64,000 nucleotides of DNA, from assembly GCA_023411375.1 (NCBI GenBank), contig JAEYOW010000033.1, positions 62,001-126,000 on the forward strand, read 5' to 3'. The translations under genes and the position numbers were made by a program. This document shows positions 36,138 through 46,581 of this stretch, in pieces (the stretch's first letter is position 1; every line of letters begins with the position of its first letter). The DNA comes from Bacillota bacterium (GTDB lineage: Bacteria > Bacillota > Clostridia > Christensenellales > Aristaeellaceae). The notes beneath the pieces are model-generated. The model saw nothing but the letters and a program-made list of their open reading frames with translations, did not search any database and was not told the DNA's origin.

Positions 36138-39100
36138 ATGAGTGAAGTCCTGCGCGACCTTGTTGTGTCGCTTTCGCTGGATGGGGATAATTTTTCCCGG
36201 AATCTCACGTCCATCAACAAACAGATTCAGGAGGCCGAGAGCGAATTCAAGCGGGCAGCCTCGGGCGTGGACAATTTCGAGAAGTCCGTTTCCGGCACTC
36301 AGAGCCAGCTTTCCAGCCTTCAGCAGAAATTGGAGCTGCAGCAGAAAGCCGTCAAGCAGTACGAAAGGGCGCTGGAGGCGGCCAATAAAAAGCTGGAGAA
36401 CGCCTACGCCCGGCAGGGCAAGCTGACGGAATCACTGGATACGGCCCGGCAGAAAAATGCCGATCTCAAGCAGCAGGTGGCTGCGGCGACAAAGCAATAC
36501 CAGCGCTTTTCCCGTGAGCTGGGCGAGTCGGATTCCACGACGCTGGCCGCCAAGGCCAATCTGGACGCGCTGTCGCAGGAATATGCGGAGTCCTCCGCCG
36601 AGGTCAAAAAGCTGGAGGGTCAGCTGGCGGCCAATACGAAAAGCCTGCAGAACAATGCGGACGCGGTCACGAAGGCCCGTACCAATCTGAACAACGCCCA
36701 GGGCGCGCTTCGGCAGACCGAGCAGCAGATTCGCACGACCACCGAGCGCCTTGCCCGGATGCAGTCCGCTTGGACGAAGGCGGGCGATACGCTGACGGCC
36801 TTCGGAAAGAAGTGCGCGTCCGTCAGCGCCTCCATGGAAAAGCTGGGCAAGGGCATGACGGCCACGCTCACCACGCCCGTTCTGGCGCTGGGCACGGCGG
36901 CGATCAAGGCCTCTGTGGAATACGAGAGCGCCTTCGCCTCTGTGCGCAAAACCGTGGACGCGACGGAGGCCGAATATGAGCAGCTTTCGGACGCGGTCAA
37001 AAAGATGAGCACCGAGGTAGCCACCGACGCCGCCGACATTGCCGAGGTCATGGCGAACGCCGGTCAGCTGGGCATTCAGAACGATTATCTGGTGGAGTTT
37101 ACCCGCACCATGATCGACCTGGGCAATTCCACGGACATTGCCGCGGACGAGGCCGCTACGGCCATCGCCCAGTTTGCCAACATTACGAAGATGTCTCAGG
37201 CGGATTTCGGGCGGTTCGGCTCCGCATTGGTCGATCTGGGCAACAATTACGCCACCACGGAGTCCGCCATCATGAACATGGCCACGCGGCTGGCCGCTGC
37301 CGGTTCGCAGGTCGGTTTGTCACAGGCGCAGATTCTGGGCTTCGCGACGGCGCTGTCCTCTGTGGGACTCGAGGCCCAGGCGGGCGGCACGGCGTTCAGC
37401 AAGGCCATGATCGAAATGCAGGTGGCGGTGGAAACCAACGGCAAATCCCTGAAGGATTTCGCCAGGGTGGCCGGGCTGACCACCGAGGAATTCAAGGCAC
37501 TGTGGAACTCCGATCCGGCGGGCGCGATTGAAAAATTCATCGTGGGCCTGTCCCAGATGGACGAACAGGGCGTGTCCTCCATCGTCACTTTGCAGGAGAT
37601 GGGTTTTACCGAGGTGCGTTTGCGGGATACCCTGATGCGCGCCACCAACGCTACCGAGCTTTTCTCCGATGCCCAGCAGACGGCCACATCCGCGTGGAAG
37701 GACAATGCGGCGCTGTCCAACGAAGCCGGTAAGCGCTACGCCACCACGGAATCGAAATTAAAGAATTTGAAGAACACCGCCGTTCTGGCGGCACAGCGCA
37801 TCGGCGACGATCTGAATCCCACGGTGCAAGGGCTGATCGACGGCGCGTCCGATCTGATCGAGAAATTCATGTCGCTGGACGAGAGCCAGCGGCTGATGAT
37901 AATCAAATTCGCCGCCATTGCCGCGGCGGCTGGCCCGGCGATTCTGGTGTTCTCGAAGATCGTCAAGGGCGTGGGCACGGTATCCACCGGCATCGGCAAA
38001 TTTGCGCTGACCGTGGCCAAGGCGGGCGGCGGCTGGAAGGGCTTTCTGTCTGTATTGAGCAAGTCACCGGCGGTATGGATCGCCGTGGCGGCGGCCGTCA
38101 TTGCGGCGACCGTTGCACTGGCGGACTACGTTTCCGGCGCAAAGCAGGCCCGCGAGGCGCTGGAGGGCATGGAGGACACGGCCCGCCAGTGGAAGGATAC
38201 CGCCGCCGAGACGTTTTACAGCCAGTCCGAGGGTCTTTCCTTCTTCGGGCTGGACTCCGGCAGCTTTACCCGCGAGACGAAAAGCGCCCGCGAATGGCTG
38301 CAGGGCGTGCTGGCCGTCTGGTCGGACGGCAAGAAGGAAACCAATGAGATCGTCAGGGAGTGGACGGATTCCTTCAAGGAGCTGACCGCCTCCACCCGCA
38401 GCGAGCTGGAGGAAATGCGCGAAACCGCTCAGACGGCGGGCTATACCTCCGTGGCCGATCAGCTTTCCGGCGATATTGACAAATTGGATGCCATGGACGC
38501 GGAGATCAGCCGATTGCTCAAAAAGCGGCAGAATGGCTATTTCTCCGACAAGGACAAAATCCGTCTGCAGGAGCTGATCGACGCCCGCGAGGCCATTGAG
38601 ATCAAATACCATCTGTCTGCCGCTGATACGGACGGCTTTGAACAGATCGGCCAGAAGCTGCAGGCGGAAATCGCCCGCGCGCAGGCCGCGGGAAAGCCGG
38701 ACGCCGACGTGACCGTCTATGAAAATGCCGTGAAGGCCGCCGCCGAGGGCATGGGCGAGATCAATACCCAGCTGGCAGAGCAGTACGATAAGGAATTTGC
38801 CCTCATTCAGCTGATTTCCGATGAAACCGAGCGGCAGCAGGCGCTGGATCAGCTGAACACAAAATACAACAGCGACCGTCTGGCCGCGGCGCAGCAGTAT
38901 GCCCAGACGCTGGCCTCCATCATCATGCCCGTGTGGCAGCAGGAGGATATTCAGGGCGCGGCGGCGGACATCGACACGCTGACGCAGAAGCTGCGGGAAT
39001 ACAGCGCCGCCGATGAAAGCGAGAAGCCCGGCATTCTGGAGGATCTGAACGAGATTACCGCCGCCATGGACGAGGGCGCGGTGACGGAATACATCGCGCT

Positions 39101-40940
39101 GCTGATGCAGGTGCAATCCCTGCTGGACAGCGGCATGACGCAGGCCGAGGTGCAGAGCCTGTTCCCGGAGCTGGATTTTTCCGGCGCAATGGATCAGATC
39201 GCGGCCATTCAGACCTTCCTCAGTGACCGAAAGAACCTGCTGCCCGGTCTGGAGAGTATGTTTTCCGAGGCCATCCCGGACGAGGTGCTGAAAATCGCCA
39301 CCGATCTGGATATGACCGGCGCGCAGGCGCGCTGGGCCGAATTCGCTCAGAACCCCGGCGCGATCACGACGGAGGCCATCATCAGCGGCTACGGTCAGCA
39401 GGAGGGCGTGGAACCGCCCAAGCTGGAGACGGTCATCACGATTTCCGGTTATGATCTGACGGCCTATCGCCAATTTCTGGCAGACAACCCCATCGAGGTC
39501 GAGGGCGTGCTGCGTCTGAGCGAGGCCTTCCAGAATCCGGAGGACGCGCTGAAGGCGGAGAACGTAACCTTCTGGCAGAACGGCGTGGAAATTCCCGCGT
39601 CGCTGGTGCCGAAGGAGCTGCTTACGCCCGACAAGGTGGCCGTGCTGGACGAGGACGGCACCATGCACATTCTCATCACGCCGAAAATCGAAGGCACTGC
39701 CGAATCCGTCTCCGCTGCCGGTGAAAAGCTGGACGCGAATTTCGTCACGACCTCCGTATTCGGCAAGACCAGCCAGCACGACTGGGGCGCACTCAATAGT
39801 CTGTTGGGCGGCTCGCTGATCGACTGGATGCATTCGTTTACCGCGGAACTGAAGGCCTTCGACAACTACAAGGGCAGCTGGGCCACGCTGTGGGGCTTAT
39901 TGGACAACAGAACCCTGAACGGCATTGACAAACGGCTCAACGAGCAGTTTTCTGCCGACAACATCGCGGGCCTGCAGACCTTTGTTTCCGAAATGGTCAC
40001 GGCCATTCAGAACGGCGCGGAGGTCAGTGAAGAGGATCTGCAGAAACTGCAGACCATCGTGGACTTCCTGTCCGCGCTGGAACTGGCGGGCGTCGGCGAA
40101 AACATCACCGCAGGCATCGGCGACGCCATGACGGCGGCGGGCTGGGACGCGGACGCAGAAAGCGTGGCGGGCAATCTGGAAGCGGCGCTCAACGCCGCTT
40201 TCGTCATTCATTCGCCCTCGCAGCGCGTCCGGCCTATTGGCGAAAACGTGGCCGCGGGCGTCGGCGAAGGCATGGCAGATTACGATCTGTCTGTTGATGC
40301 GGAAGCGCTGGCTGAAAAGGTTAAAGCAGCGATTGAAACGGCGCTGCCCGCGGATGCGCTGACGGCTTTCGGTAATAGTGCCGCTGAAGGCCTGTCCGGC
40401 GCGCTGACCGGTTATTCCATGACAGCAACGGGTAGCAGCGTTGCCACCAATGTCAAGAGCGCCGTGTCTGGCAGCCTGAACGCTTCGACGCTTCGCCCCG
40501 TGGGCGTGAACGCCATGGCGGGCCTGAAAGCGGGCATTCTGGCAGGTCGCTCCAGCGTGATTTCCGCTATGCGCTCCGCGGCGCGGGACGCGGTAAACGC
40601 AGCCAAGCGGGAACTGAAAATCAAGTCGCCCTCGGGCGTATTCCGCGACGAGGTGGGCCGCATGGCGATGCGCGGCTTTGGGCAGGGCGCGCTGCTGGAA
40701 AGCAAGAACCAGGCGAAGGTCATTCAGAACGCGGCTCGGTATCTGACGGGCGCAGCTCAGGACGGCATTGGCGGCACGAATTCCTATGACAACCGCAAAA
40801 CCTACAACCAGAACGCCAGCACTACCATTCAGGTGGACAAGCTGGTGGTGCGCGACGAGCAGGATGTGCGCTCGCTGGCCATTGAGATCGCCGGGCTGAC
40901 CAAGCGGCAGCAGCGCGGGAAAGGAATGAGATTCGCATGA
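36138..40940 (+). CDS. Tail tape measure protein
   Basis: A 1600-aa protein; ATG at 36138 after AAAGGTGGTGA. Residues 1-230 are coiled coil (INKQIQEAESEFKRAASGVDNF..., LQQKAVKQYERALEAANKKLENAY). A phage minor-tail TMP domain follows (VEYESAFASVRKTVDATEAEYEQLSDAV, through SKAMIEMQVAVETNGKSL). Hydrophobic stretches at about 585-660 (MIIKFAAIAAAAGPAILVF, WIAVAAAVIAATVALADYV) may insert in the host membrane during injection. The C-terminus ends in Ser/Ala-rich PSQRVRPIGENVAAG and KIKSPSGVFRDEVGRMAMRGF repeats. Length predicts a tail of roughly 240 nm by the usual 0.15 nm per residue. Confidence 0.95.
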   Translation: MSEVLRDLVVSLSLDGDNFSRNLTSINKQIQEAESEFKRAASGVDNFEKSVSGTQSQLSSLQQKLELQQKAVKQYERALEAANKKLENAYARQGKLTESLDTARQKNADLKQQVAAATKQYQRFSRELGESDSTTLAAKANLDALSQEYAESSAEVKKLEGQLAANTKSLQNNADAVTKARTNLNNAQGALRQTEQQIRTTTERLARMQSAWTKAGDTLTAFGKKCASVSASMEKLGKGMTATLTTPVLALGTAAIKASVEYESAFASVRKTVDATEAEYEQLSDAVKKMSTEVATDAADIAEVMANAGQLGIQNDYLVEFTRTMIDLGNSTDIAADEAATAIAQFANITKMSQADFGRFGSALVDLGNNYATTESAIMNMATRLAAAGSQVGLSQAQILGFATALSSVGLEAQAGGTAFSKAMIEMQVAVETNGKSLKDFARVAGLTTEEFKALWNSDPAGAIEKFIVGLSQMDEQGVSSIVTLQEMGFTEVRLRDTLMRATNATELFSDAQQTATSAWKDNAALSNEAGKRYATTESKLKNLKNTAVLAAQRIGDDLNPTVQGLIDGASDLIEKFMSLDESQRLMIIKFAAIAAAAGPAILVFSKIVKGVGTVSTGIGKFALTVAKAGGGWKGFLSVLSKSPAVWIAVAAAVIAATVALADYVSGAKQAREALEGMEDTARQWKDTAAETFYSQSEGLSFFGLDSGSFTRETKSAREWLQGVLAVWSDGKKETNEIVREWTDSFKELTASTRSELEEMRETAQTAGYTSVADQLSGDIDKLDAMDAEISRLLKKRQNGYFSDKDKIRLQELIDAREAIEIKYHLSAADTDGFEQIGQKLQAEIARAQAAGKPDADVTVYENAVKAAAEGMGEINTQLAEQYDKEFALIQLISDETERQQALDQLNTKYNSDRLAAAQQYAQTLASIIMPVWQQEDIQGAAADIDTLTQKLREYSAADESEKPGILEDLNEITAAMDEGAVTEYIALLMQVQSLLDSGMTQAEVQSLFPELDFSGAMDQIAAIQTFLSDRKNLLPGLESMFSEAIPDEVLKIATDLDMTGAQARWAEFAQNPGAITTEAIISGYGQQEGVEPPKLETVITISGYDLTAYRQFLADNPIEVEGVLRLSEAFQNPEDALKAENVTFWQNGVEIPASLVPKELLTPDKVAVLDEDGTMHILITPKIEGTAESVSAAGEKLDANFVTTSVFGKTSQHDWGALNSLLGGSLIDWMHSFTAELKAFDNYKGSWATLWGLLDNRTLNGIDKRLNEQFSADNIAGLQTFVSEMVTAIQNGAEVSEEDLQKLQTIVDFLSALELAGVGENITAGIGDAMTAAGWDADAESVAGNLEAALNAAFVIHSPSQRVRPIGENVAAGVGEGMADYDLSVDAEALAEKVKAAIETALPADALTAFGNSAAEGLSGALTGYSMTATGSSVATNVKSAVSGSLNASTLRPVGVNAMAGLKAGILAGRSSVISAMRSAARDAVNAAKRELKIKSPSGVFRDEVGRMAMRGFGQGALLESKNQAKVIQNAARYLTGAAQDGIGGTNSYDNRKTYNQNASTTIQVDKLVVRDEQDVRSLAIEIAGLTKRQQRGKGMRFA

Positions 40941-41638
40941 AAGACTGGTTTTCATGGAACGGTATGCGCTGTACAGAGTACGGCATTCATGTGACCGCGC
41001 AGCCGCCCATCATCCGCCCGTCCGAGCGCGTAACGTTTACAAACGTGCCGGGCAGGCCCGGAAGCCTCACGGCCTTGGAGGCCGACGACGTATACGACGA
41101 CTTCATTCTCCCTGTGGAATGCACTGTGGCGGATTTGTCGCGCCTGCCCGAAATCTGCGCATGGCTCCGCGGAGCCGGGAAGCTCCATCTGGCCGCTCGT
41201 CCGGGCGGCTTTTATCATGCCCGCGTGGCGAACCAGATCGAGTTTTCCAAAATCCTGCGCAATCATGAAAACCGGGCCTTCACCGTCAATTTCCGCTGCC
41301 AGCCCTTCTGGTATCAGGAGAATGTGCCGGAGATCACTATAACGACCTCTGGCACATTTATCAATAATCCCGGCAGCGTCTATTCTGAGCCGGTCATTAC
41401 GGTGCATGGTTCCGGCGAAATCACGCTGATGGTCGGCATGACCATTGTGGAACTGGACGGCATTACGGACAGCATTACACTGGACACTCCGCTCATGGAA
41501 GCCTATAAGGATCTGACCGGCATGAACGGCTGCATGAGCGGGGATTTTCCGACGCTGCTGCCGGGGCAGAATGCCCTTAGCTGGACGGGCAATGTGACGA
41601 AGGTTGTCATTCAGCCGAATTGGAGGTATCTCGCTTGA
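40937..41638 (+). CDS. Distal tail protein (Dit, SPP1/TP901 family)
   Basis: A 233-aa protein whose ATG overlaps the tape measure stop (ATGA). The Dit N-terminal ring domain reads FSWNGMRCTEYGIHVTAQPPIIRPSERVTFTNVPGRPGSLTALEADDVYDDFILPVECTV; the C-terminal galectin-like part has EPVITVHGSGEITLMVGMTIVELDG and the typical AYKDLTGMNGCMSGDFPTLLPGQN. It forms the hub joining tail tube and adsorption apparatus. Confidence 0.93.
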   Translation: MKDWFSWNGMRCTEYGIHVTAQPPIIRPSERVTFTNVPGRPGSLTALEADDVYDDFILPVECTVADLSRLPEICAWLRGAGKLHLAARPGGFYHARVANQIEFSKILRNHENRAFTVNFRCQPFWYQENVPEITITTSGTFINNPGSVYSEPVITVHGSGEITLMVGMTIVELDGITDSITLDTPLMEAYKDLTGMNGCMSGDFPTLLPGQNALSWTGNVTKVVIQPNWRYLA

Positions 41639-44600
41639 TCTGTGTATATCCTGCCGACTGCACTGACTTTTCCAATAACGGACTCGGTGCGGTCGCGCCT
41701 ATGTCCTGCACCGTAACCGAGACGCTGAACGGCGAGTGGGAGCTTACGCTTGTGCATGACATTGACGAGCGCGGCAAATGGACGCGGCTTTCGGAGGGCT
41801 GCATCCTGCGATCTCCTGTGCCTGCCGCCATGACGCCCAGCGTGGGTTTGGTCACCCAGCAGTACCAGACCAGCGCCTACGACGTGCAGATCTATAAGAT
41901 CACGACCAAGAGTGGGCCGCTGCACCTGCGCTCCGGTACGGGCACGAATTACCGCATCTTGGGCAAGTACAAAAAGGGTCGCGAGGTCATTGTTCTGAAC
42001 AAAACCACGTCCAACTGGTATGAAGTTACGGCCCCGGACGGCAAGCACGGCTATATGGCTTCGCAGTACCTGACCTTCCAGCGCACGGAAACGCAGACGG
42101 TGCAGACGAATGTGGGCTTCCGCAATCAGGTCATTGAGGCCCGCCAGCTGCGGGATCAGCCGTTCCGCATCTACCGCGTGGTGCCGGAGCTGGATAAGGT
42201 CACGGTCTATGCCCGCCACGTTTTCTACGACCTGCTCGACAACATGATCAAGTCCCTGAAGCCCTCGCCCTCTGCGGTGGGGGCTTCCGTCGTTCAGAGC
42301 TTGTCGGGGGCTTGCCTGTCGAGCCATGATTTTTCGTTTTATTCCGATCTGACTTCAACTGCGGAGGACGTGGAGTGGGAAAACGTCAATCCTGTGGAAG
42401 CCATGCTGGGTGAAAACGGGCTGGTCAGCAAGTACGGCGCGGAGCTGGCCCGCGACTGGTACGATGTGTTTCTGGTGAAGCGCGTGGGCAACAACACGGA
42501 AGTGTCCATCCGGGAAAAGAAGAACCTGACCGGCATTTCCTACGACGTGGATGAAACGGACGTTGTTACCCGCATCATGCCCACCGGCGAGGACGCGGAC
42601 GGGAACATTCTGTATCTGCCGGAGCTCTACATCGACAGCCCCAACCTCAACGCCTACACCCATCCGAAATGGATTCACCTTCCGGTATCGGAAGCCAAGG
42701 AAGTCACGGACGGCGACGAGCCGAAAAGCAAAACCCAGTGCTATGCCGAGATGCGCAAAGCGGCGCAGGCGGAGTTTGATGCGGGCTGCGATCTGCCTAC
42801 GGTCACACTGAAGGTGGATTTCGTGAACTGCTCGGATGCGGAGGAATACAAGCAGTACGCAGCGCTTACGGACATTTTCCTCGGCGACAGCGTGCGCGTC
42901 GTAGCTCGGCGCATCGGCGTGGAAGTATCCATGCGCATGACGCAGTACACCTACGATTGCCTGACGCGCAAGTACACATCGGTTACGCTGGGCACCGTGG
43001 CCGACGCGCTGGAGGGCAGCATGATCTCCGCCCGGCAGCTGGCCAGCGGCTCCATTACCGGCGCAAAACTGGCGCTGAATTCGGTGGGCAGTGGGCAGCT
43101 GCAATCCGGCTCGGTGGGCAGCCTACAGATCAAGAACGCTGCCATTGGCTCCGCCCACATTCAGGATGCCAGCATTACGCGGGCGCACATTGCCGAAGCC
43201 CTGATCGATGTTCTGAACGTCAATGCCCTGACTGCCGTCACGGCCAAAATCAAGGAACTGGCGGCTGGAACGATTACAGCGGACGAGTTGTACACCGCTA
43301 TTGCCATGATCGCCACGGCGCAGATTACCACGGCGAATATCGTCAACGCCAACATTGAATGGGCGCAGATTGAGCGGCTGGCTGCGGACATCGCGGAGAT
43401 TTCCAAAGCCCAGATCACGACCGCCAACATCAACGAGGCCAATATTGATTGGGCGGCCATTACAACTCTTTCTGCTGCAGTGGCCAGCATGGTGAAGGCA
43501 GATATTGGAACCGCTGACATCGATTGGGCACATATCAAGGACTTGGCCACAGACGCGGCCATCATCACGCAAGGTACGGCGGGCGAACTGTATATTGCCA
43601 AACTCGCTGTTACCGAGGCAAATATGGTGTCCCTGACGGTGGGCGAGCTGGTGGTCAAGGGCAAGGACGGGCATTTCTATTCAGTATCGGTCGATGAGAG
43701 CGGCAATGTGGTGTCCACCCTCAAGCAGGTATCCAATGATGATGTGGCCGATCTGAGCATCAACGGCGGTGAGAAAATCATCGAGGGCAGCATAACGGCC
43801 AAAACGCTGAATGTGCAGAACATCTTCGGCGATAACGCCGTCATCCGCTCCCTGATCGCTGCCAATCTGGACGTGGACACGCTCTTTGCCAGAGAAGCCA
43901 CCATCAATGCCCTGAATGCCATGGACATCACGTCCAATACCTACCTGCGCCTCATGGTGGCAAGCAAGGCGGACAAGGACGATATGGACGCGCTTGGCGA
44001 ACGGTTGGATGCTGCTGAATTGAAGCTCACTGAAGATTCCATTGTTTCCACCGTGCGCGGCAGTGTACAATATCAGCAGGATCAGGCTGACCTGCTGGCC
44101 CGGATCAGCGAAAACGGTCAGATCACCGTGGCGAACGCCACACCGGAGAATCCCGCCGAAAACGCCCTCTGGCTGGATACCTCCGTACAGCCGAACGAAC
44201 TCAAACGCTGGAACGGAACGGTATGGGAATCGTGCGGTGCAGATGTTGATCTTTCTGCATTCTACACGAAAACCGAAATGGATACCCGCTTTGAGCAGAC
44301 CAACGCAGCCATTGCCCTGAAAGCGGATGCGACCACAGTCAGCAATCTGGAACAGCGGGTGGAATCGGCGGAGCAGAAAGTTACGCCCGAAGCGATCACC
44401 TCAGCGGTAACGTCCTCGGCGCTGTACGCCTATGAGAAGTACGCCGGGCGCAACTACTGCCTGAATTCCGGCAATACGCACACCTTCTTGGACAACAAGT
44501 ATCGCTATGCCAGCGGTGCGACTTCTACCTATACCGGGTGGAACCTGAATGTGTCGGACGATCTGTTCGAGCACAGCGGCAGTGCCAGAAACATCCGCCT

Positions 44601-46566
44601 TTCCTTTGACCTGAAACGAACGGATGTGGACACCAGTGCCGCCAGTGTGGCCAATGTGTACACCGGCATCTGGGTCTATTACCGCTATGTGGATGCAAAC
44701 GGTAATACCGTTATCACCGGGCGAGGCTGGTATTTACGCTCGACGGACGCGAGTTTCGTTGCTACGGATGAGGATTGGGTGCGAATGCGCTTCGGCCCGC
44801 TGAACCTGTCCAGCTTCAATCCCACGGGCATCGCCTATGTTTCCATCGGAACAGGCGGAGCCAACGGCACCACAGGAACGGTGCAATTCCGCAATCTGAA
44901 GGTGGAGGTGCTGGACAGCTGGACGGACTGGAGTGCTGCGCCGGAGGATCTGTATGGCATGAGCACGCGGATGGCGAACGCCGAATCCCGCATTACGCAG
45001 AACGCGAACAATATCGCCCTCAAGGTCAGCACGGTAACCTACAACGCCGAAAAGGTTTACCGCAGCAGTACAGCGCCTACGACGCTGTACACAAATATGC
45101 TGTGGCTGGACACCAGCTCCACGCCGAATTTGCTCAAACGTTATACAGGCAGCGAATGGGTTGCCGCAGGCGCGGAAGAAGTGAAAAGCTCCGGTATCTA
45201 TATCGGCCCCAACAACGTGGCGATCACGACCGAAAACTTCCTGCTCCAGCTGCTCGATCCTGCCAACAATGAAAACGTGCTCATGGAAATGAGTGCCAAC
45301 GGCAACGTTGGCTTCAAGCAGCTGTACGCCGATGAGGTGATTTCTGATTCCGTGGCGGCGGCTTATGGCGGGCCGCTGTATCTGTATGTGAACACGTCCT
45401 ATTCCGGTACCAGCGATACCTACTTCCGCTCCCTGGGCGACGCGGTGAAGGCAGTCAATAACCGCTTTCTCCGCTCGAATGTGGTTATTTATCTGCCCAG
45501 CGGAACCAGCGAAGTCTACGAGCCTGCCGGAACGCAGATTCAGGGCATTACTGGGCCGGGTAAGCTGACCATCTATGGGTATGCCAACAGCCGTCTGAAC
45601 AGCTATATATCGGTCAAGGGCTGCTCGGCGCATATCTGCTTTCAGAATCTGTCCCTGCGGGAAATCCGAACGCTGAATGGGTCCAACCGAAACCCGTATC
45701 TCATCGACCTGCAGATGAATCATCATGTGGAACTGAATAACTGCACCTTGGACGCGAACAACGTGACCTACGACTCGATCTACTGCCGAACCACACATGT
45801 GTACCTCTATAACTGCGGCCTGTACAACGCCTTGCAGGGCTTGGAGGTCTACATGGGCTGGGCCTATGTGCAAAGCTGTAAGGGAGCGTGCTCCTGGGCC
45901 ATGGTGTCCTATGCAGGATATATCATCTGCAGCGGCACGGTGCCTTCCGGCTCCCGGAGCAAAGGAAATAACGGCCAGATTTTCGATACGGGCGTAACGA
46001 CCGATTACGGCACAGCCATTCCTGTGGTCACGCCGGACAATACAGCGCTGATGTACGCAACGACGACTAAATCCTATCGCGGCGGCTGGCGCAGCGATAC
46101 GCAGGACGTGGTGCAGGGCGTGTACTCGGCCAGCGGATATAAATCTTCGCTCAGCTGGAACTATGGCTGCATGTGGTTCAGTACGCTCAGAACCATTCTA
46201 TCCGGAACGACGATCAAGTCAGCGACGCTCACGCTGAATCGTAAGACGGGCAGCGGCTCAGGCAGTGCGAAAACGCTGTACCTGTGCGCCATCACCAACA
46301 CGTCCGCCAGCGGCGCGCCCAGCATTGCGGTGAACTACGGGGCAATCGGCAGCATTGGCCGAGGCGAAACGGCGACCTTCGCCATTCCCGTGGCGGCGGT
46401 GCAGGGATTGGCCAGTGGCGCGTATGGCGGGCTGTGCCTGTATGAGAGTCCCTACAATTTCGGCTCGTCCACCTATTCCAAGTGCTATATGCGCATGAGT
46501 GGCTCAGACACCAGCCAGCAGCCCTATCTGCAGGTAGTTTACAACGGCGGCGACGCTGTCGGCTAA
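41635..46566 (+). CDS. Tail hub/endopeptidase-like protein with inserted SH3b and long fibre region
   Basis: A 1643-aa protein. The TTG at 41635 (GGAGG eight bases upstream) overlaps the Dit stop. The N-terminal 400 residues resemble the Tal/prophage endopeptidase tail family (FSNNGLGAVAPMSCTVTETLNGEWELTLVHDID..., LPELYIDSPNLNAYTHPKWIHLP), with an SH3b domain inserted at about residues 85-150 (SGPLHLRSGTGTNYRILGKY...NWYEVTAPDGKHGYMASQYL). Next come repeats of pentapeptide-like spacing (IKNAAIGSAHIQDASITRAHI, QITTANINEANIDWAAI), coiled parts, a carbohydrate-binding-like beta region, a parallel beta-helix stretch (about 1230-1450), and a DNRLRE-like C-terminus. Probably the receptor-binding tail tip. 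Confidence 0.88.
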   Translation: MICVYPADCTDFSNNGLGAVAPMSCTVTETLNGEWELTLVHDIDERGKWTRLSEGCILRSPVPAAMTPSVGLVTQQYQTSAYDVQIYKITTKSGPLHLRSGTGTNYRILGKYKKGREVIVLNKTTSNWYEVTAPDGKHGYMASQYLTFQRTETQTVQTNVGFRNQVIEARQLRDQPFRIYRVVPELDKVTVYARHVFYDLLDNMIKSLKPSPSAVGASVVQSLSGACLSSHDFSFYSDLTSTAEDVEWENVNPVEAMLGENGLVSKYGAELARDWYDVFLVKRVGNNTEVSIREKKNLTGISYDVDETDVVTRIMPTGEDADGNILYLPELYIDSPNLNAYTHPKWIHLPVSEAKEVTDGDEPKSKTQCYAEMRKAAQAEFDAGCDLPTVTLKVDFVNCSDAEEYKQYAALTDIFLGDSVRVVARRIGVEVSMRMTQYTYDCLTRKYTSVTLGTVADALEGSMISARQLASGSITGAKLALNSVGSGQLQSGSVGSLQIKNAAIGSAHIQDASITRAHIAEALIDVLNVNALTAVTAKIKELAAGTITADELYTAIAMIATAQITTANIVNANIEWAQIERLAADIAEISKAQITTANINEANIDWAAITTLSAAVASMVKADIGTADIDWAHIKDLATDAAIITQGTAGELYIAKLAVTEANMVSLTVGELVVKGKDGHFYSVSVDESGNVVSTLKQVSNDDVADLSINGGEKIIEGSITAKTLNVQNIFGDNAVIRSLIAANLDVDTLFAREATINALNAMDITSNTYLRLMVASKADKDDMDALGERLDAAELKLTEDSIVSTVRGSVQYQQDQADLLARISENGQITVANATPENPAENALWLDTSVQPNELKRWNGTVWESCGADVDLSAFYTKTEMDTRFEQTNAAIALKADATTVSNLEQRVESAEQKVTPEAITSAVTSSALYAYEKYAGRNYCLNSGNTHTFLDNKYRYASGATSTYTGWNLNVSDDLFEHSGSARNIRLSFDLKRTDVDTSAASVANVYTGIWVYYRYVDANGNTVITGRGWYLRSTDASFVATDEDWVRMRFGPLNLSSFNPTGIAYVSIGTGGANGTTGTVQFRNLKVEVLDSWTDWSAAPEDLYGMSTRMANAESRITQNANNIALKVSTVTYNAEKVYRSSTAPTTLYTNMLWLDTSSTPNLLKRYTGSEWVAAGAEEVKSSGIYIGPNNVAITTENFLLQLLDPANNENVLMEMSANGNVGFKQLYADEVISDSVAAAYGGPLYLYVNTSYSGTSDTYFRSLGDAVKAVNNRFLRSNVVIYLPSGTSEVYEPAGTQIQGITGPGKLTIYGYANSRLNSYISVKGCSAHICFQNLSLREIRTLNGSNRNPYLIDLQMNHHVELNNCTLDANNVTYDSIYCRTTHVYLYNCGLYNALQGLEVYMGWAYVQSCKGACSWAMVSYAGYIICSGTVPSGSRSKGNNGQIFDTGVTTDYGTAIPVVTPDNTALMYATTTKSYRGGWRSDTQDVVQGVYSASGYKSSLSWNYGCMWFSTLRTILSGTTIKSATLTLNRKTGSGSGSAKTLYLCAITNTSASGAPSIAVNYGAIGSIGRGETATFAIPVAAVQGLASGAYGGLCLYESPYNFGSSTYSKCYMRMSGSDTSQQPYLQVVYNGGDAVG

Positions 46567-46581
46567 GAAGGAGGAAGAAAA

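Noticed and set aside
38064..39833. 589-codon minus-strand frame inside the tape measure gene
   Set aside because: Antisense shadow of the tape measure gene, with low-complexity content only.
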